A stretch of 64,000 bases of DNA, from contig MNCI01005887.1 of assembly GCA_015680685.1 (NCBI GenBank), positions 515,424-579,423 on the forward strand, given 5' to 3'. The stretch is from Gnetum montanum (Eukaryota; Streptophyta; Gnetopsida; Gnetales; Gnetaceae). The number at the start of each line of letters is the position of its first letter. Position 1 is the stretch's first letter. The notes under the pieces are model-generated. The model did no database searches and was not told the DNA's origin. It saw nothing but the letters and a program-made list of their open reading frames with translations. Shown piece by piece: positions 59,989 to 64,000 of the stretch. Both the position numbers and the translations under genes were made by a program.

Positions 59989-61700
59989 GAAGCACAAAAT
60001 CAGCAAGGTAGGCTCTCACTTTGGTAACCTCCATGGCTAAGCATTGGTTTTGCAATTGAGCTATTTTGAGTTTCCCATCCAAAATGATGCATTTTCCCTT
60101 TACTTCAAGTAGCTTTGACTGGGTTGCAGTGATGTTATTTGAAAAATCAAAGATATCTGGAATCGGTTGTCTGGTTTCCACCAGTTGATCTAGCAACTCC
60201 TCATGCTAGGCTATATTCAATCTTTCACTAACAGTTCTTGTAGATGTTCGTACATCTCTGAGTGCAATAATGTTTGGTACAAATACCGTAGGTGCATTTA
60301 GTGCCTTGGTGATTCAATCAGCAACGACTTCCACTACTATCTCCTATCCTTGGTGTTGCATCACTAAGACAGTTGCCTCCCTACTCTTCTTCAAGCATAC
60401 CAAAAAGGTAGTAGCATTCCTAGAGATTTCTAGGAATTACTATTATTGTGAGAGAAACACCATTATGTCTCAGGCACTAAGATTTGACCTTGGAAGTAGC
60501 TGCATTCTTTGGCCTAAGAATATTACCCCACCTTCCTCCATCTAACTAATTGTTCAAGCCACTTCGTTGAGGTGACTCATTGCAGGACAATACACAGATG
60601 GATTCCCACCACTTATTCCTACTCACTGCTCTTGCTCAAGCAAGAGCTACCTTTGGATTTCATGTAAATACTCAATGGAAATGTAGGCCTCTAGCGTTGT
60701 TTCTTAAGTGGATGGTGGAGGTGACGGTTGTTGCTTCTCTTCTTTGGGCATGATAGGGATCTTCTCATTTATCATTTTAGACTAGGAGGCAATGGGAGAA
60801 TGCTTGATTGTATCATTTGCATAGTAAACCATCCCTACCTTTTTTCAGAGTTTTTTGATAAGGCATGGAAAGGGCAAGGTTTTCTTTCATGTTCATTTTC
60901 CTTGAAGTGCTTTTCTATCTCTAGATAGATTAGTTGTGAAAGGTTTATAGGGAATTTCCCACTTAAAGCAAAACATGCACAAGTGAAAAAAAACAATCAC
61001 CTTGTTGGAACTCACCATCAAATTGAGGTGAAAAGCTGCTATCTTGAAGTATATGCACTCCATCGATGTGAGTGCACCAAAATCCTTGTGGTCAACCCCA
61101 TTACATCATTGGGTCCACTCCTTTTTTACCTCTCGATCCGCTTGCATGGAGATCTCTACCAGATGGGCCCTAGAATCAAGTAGACCAAGAGCCTATGCAA
61201 TAGCTTCTATCGAGTATGACACCTGAATGTCCTTGATTTTCATAGTGGCTCCTACCTTTCTACTATTCCAAAAAGGATATTGTACAACTCCCCACTAGAA
61301 GTGAAGATTGGCCACATGGAAGAGTTTTGCAACTACATCTTGACTTTTGGTGGAGCGTGTTCTAAGAATGATCTAAAGTTCAGTTCTTGAAGAACTTAGC
61401 ATTGGAGATCACGAGGCTTGATTGTATCAAGGAAAGCTTATGTCAATGTGACCTCAAGTCTTGGTATGGGCCTTGGTGCCTCTCCTTGATGAGATTGTTT
61501 AGTTGTGGCCTCTTCTTTGGGAATTTATCAAACAGATTTCACTTCAAGCTCTTCCTGAAGACGTTCCATTGCATGCATTTCTACTACCTGCTTCTGGGAT
61601 TATTCCTACTATTCCCTTTCAGCTCTAGGTCATTTGTCCTTTTGCTGGGATGGTCGTCCTTCCTATGGCCATTTCGATCTTGCTGCCATCTATAATCACA
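59989..61700 (-). pseudogene. Post-pol ORF of C, N-terminal part (plant transposon protein-like)
   Basis: Reading down from about 61700: a Lys/Arg-rich start, ATMKIKDIQVSYSIEAIA (about 61250-61195), LPFPCLIKKL (about 60885-60856), a proline-rich stretch with QQPSPPPST (about 60730), then coiled-coil-like sequence up to the solo LTR, with LDGKLKIAQLQNQCLAMEVT near 60090-60030. The two signature segments match element G and the putative plant transposon protein domain. Several stops. Open frames on the plus strand in this interval are shadows. Confidence 0.62.
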
Positions 61701-63999
61701 ACATGACCAAGGGTTAGCATTTAATATATAACTTGAAACAATTGGGATATCTTATCTATTTGAGAAAGTTAGACCTAGTTAAGTTGTGGTAATGACTGAT
61801 TTGATCATTTCAATTATTATTTTTTTCTTATTTTAATATTAATAAGTAATTTTAGGTTTACTAGAGTTTGTTGGAAGGGTTAATCTCTTAAAAATTGATG
61901 GTTTAATATTATTTTATTTATTAACCCTTTGGGGGAGTTAGAAAAATTTTGAAAAATTTTCATTAGAAACGTTAAGGTTTGTGGGCCCCACAACTAAGAG
62001 CTTACCTCGAGTAGCTACAAGATCAAAGAATAAAGTGATTTGGAAAAACAATGTAAAAGTTATGGGCTCTGAAAAATTGCAAAAATTCCTCTCCCATTTT
62101 GTAGCAAATGACAAAAATTCCTAAGTGTTGGGCAGTATTTATAGAATTTTTGTATTGTGTTGATGAGGTCTTGTTGATGTGGCTATTGACCACTATTGAC
62201 TTTGTCAAAAGTAATAAAAAAACAATGAGTTTATGCATAAAATGAGCATCAAATGGAAGCCCAAAAAGCCATGAACATGATGAAAATATTAGAAGAGGAT
62301 TTTGAAGCTTAGAAAATTGAGAAATGATTGGAGAATGAGATTTTATGAAGAAAAATGCGTTAAGGAGTGCATAGTTGGATGCATGATGGAGCGCATGAAA
62401 GATTTGATTGTAGCAACATCTAAGAGTAAGGAACTTAACTAACCAAACCACAAAATATGCAACTGGGTCCTCCCCATAGTAGCACATGCCCTTTTTGCCT
62501 TTGCATAACCTCAACTAAGGAGTCCCTAGGCCCCATAGTTGATTAATGGTTACGAAAAGTTAAGAACCAAACCTAAAGAATTTTTTTAAGAATTTCAACA
62601 CATCAAACTAAGATATTGGGCAAAAACATGGAAAATAGGTAGTGAGGTAAGTTATGGAAGCATGAATGGATGATACATAGAGTGGAATGGAGTTCCCGAT
62701 CTTGGTCACATGAAGTCCCTTGTGGAATTTATGGTTAAATGACCTAATAGAGTCCATCCTTAGTCCAAACCAAAACCAACCACATTTAGTGACTTCACAT
62801 CACCACTCAAAGACCAATCCACCTCCTTAAGACATAAGAATGCTCCCACAGATCAAGTATTGTCTCTTTTAAATAAGAAAAGAGAAGCAGAAAGCAAGAA
62901 AGAACCTTAGTTAGAGGGGACCTTTAGGCATGGGTAACATGTCTTTCTAGTTCCATAACTAGTGCTTGTAGACCATTTATTGTGTCTAAGGGGTGTGCTT
63001 TAAATTTCCATCATTTGTTGTGTTTTTTTTTTTTAATTTTTGTATAGGAACCACACCATGCAAAGACTTATTCAACTTCCTATTATTGGTCAACATGAAA
63101 TATTAAGAGATCCATGAAAAACACACTTGCACTTAAGATGGTAGAAGGTACAAGAAGCTTTAAATCCCTCTAAAGTTACAACCTTTTCAAACCTTTGAAT
63201 CCTTCTCAAGTCTAGAAACTACTAAGGTCATAAGTTTGTTAAGGTTTTACTAATGAAAAGGAATCTCATGTTTCCAAAACAAGGAAAACCATAGAGTTTG
63301 TCGATTGATGGATAATGTGGACTCATTGCCTATGCCATGAAAAAGAAACTATCTTAGTTATCAATCATCAAAATTCAACAATAGAAACCAGACATTAGCA
63401 ATCAAAAATGTTAAGTACAAATCATCATTAGCAAATAGGTATAGCATCACTATGCCATATTGCTAATAAGGCACTTTATTAGCAAAAATCATGAGAAAAT
63501 CACACAAAAATAGAATAAAACATATAAGAAATTGTAAAATATTCAACAAAGATAAAATGTACTAATGATTAAAATAAAAATTGGAAATTTTAATAAAGTA
63601 AAAATAAAAATGCGTAATATAAAGAAGGCATAAAAAAAGTTGTAAAAATTTACAAAATGTAAAACAAAAATGTGAAAAACAAAAAGATGAAAAACCAAGG
63701 ATCAATTATAATGGTTAGCATGGATGGCCAACTCCCATATGACTAAGATGTAAGGAGGAGATCTGAAAAATTAAGCGTGGTTGTGCATTCAATAAAGTGT
63801 TTGTTGCATTGGCTTGCTTAGGTTTGTGGAAAGGTTTTACTTGTTGCATGTTGACTAGCTACTTTTTATTTGGGCTCTTAGGTTTGTAGATTAACATGGC
63901 CCTAGAAGGAAAGGTTTTGTAGATACTATAAGGTCCCCCCCACAACGTTTGGAACTTTATCTTTTGAGGTACATGTGTGGGGTTCTAATAGAGGACCTT
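61701..63999 (-). other. 3' noncoding region and integrase end of element C
   Basis: 63999 to about 63720 matches the integrase C terminus of F (TTAGGTTTGTAGATTAACATGG and GGTACATGTGTGGGGTTCTA are shared words). 63700-61980 aligns with the noncoding region of F and B, including GGGTCCTCCCCATAGTAGCA near 62466 and GGGCCCCACAACTAAGAGC near 61982. No catalytic integrase residue falls inside the window. Strongly AT-rich. Confidence 0.7.
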
Positions 64000-64000
64000 G

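Larger units (their letters stand above)
52477..64000 (-). mobile_element. Element C: Athila-like element with post-pol ORF, 3' half
   Basis: Minus strand. From the right edge: integrase C terminus (64000 to about 63700), 3' noncoding region (63700-61710), extra ORF with a plant-transposon-protein-like domain and a coiled coil (61700-58168), polypurine tract (57791-57802) and 3' LTR (57790-56956 plus 52505-52477). Two younger insertions interrupt it: element B in the LTR and a solo LTR in the ORF. ATAAG (52472-52476) is the expected target duplication on the left; the partner is off the window. Unlike A, B and F, it keeps an ORF between pol and the 3' LTR, where Athila elements carry their env-like gene. 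Confidence 0.78.

Noticed and set aside
61387-61695. Plus-strand hydrophobic frame of 102 codons that looks like a membrane protein
   Set aside because: It is antisense to the Lys/Arg-rich start of the post-pol ORF of C; the antisense of AAG/GAA-rich DNA yields Phe/Leu-rich frames.
62023-62514. 163-codon minus-strand frame
   Set aside because: Falls in the 3' noncoding region shared with F and B, where it is not conserved as a frame.

Overview
This window is nuclear DNA of a seed plant. It holds two split protein-coding genes, both on the minus strand, in a sea of nested, decayed Ty3/gypsy retrotransposons with smaller copia, LINE-like and SINE-like remnants. Plastid-targeting N termini, GT/AG introns of up to 5.8 kb, Athila-type elements primed by tRNA-Asp and low GC fit a large-genome plant. 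A gymnosperm is my guess; nothing seen here proves it.

Region 1-29.3 kb is a retrotransposon nest. Element D (1-4418, minus, running off the left edge) lies in an older reverse transcriptase remnant E (4419-5347). Element A (7592-14113, plus) has a 5-bp target duplication GTGAC, a broken gag-protease frame, no RT or integrase and a shortened 3' LTR. Element F (15013-24648, minus, duplication CCAAA) is the most complete copy: gag, protease, RT, RNase H and integrase mostly share one frame, interrupted by stops. F split an older plus-strand element G, which encodes an extra ORF after pol (a plant-transposon-protein-like domain, then a coiled coil) and ends in a 3' LTR at 28389-29268.

Region 29.3-51.4 kb is the gene island. 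A five-exon gene (31433-32872) encodes a 295-aa plastid-type DUF3054 membrane protein. A nine-exon gene (40674-51336) encodes a 430-aa histidinol-phosphate aminotransferase (HISN6-like), the aminotransferase step of plastid histidine synthesis. Its 5.8-kb fourth intron holds a degenerate copia element, a tRNA-derived repeat and a minisatellite. At least three kinds of tRNA-like (SINE-type) repeats are scattered over the island, and LINE-like remnants lie between the genes.

Region 52.5-64 kb is a second nest. Element C (minus, beyond the right edge) carries the same post-pol ORF as G. Its 3' LTR was split by element B (52506-56950, duplication CATAC), and its ORF was split by a solo LTR (59178-59983, duplication GTTGA). 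The family signature in most LTRs is a palindromic GATATC/CGCG module just upstream of a TATAAATA box.

The sequence has assembly gaps at 11100, 11931, 23779-24174 and 54613-54718. Two of them affect interpretation of A: one joins duplicated contig ends, the other sits exactly where pol is missing.
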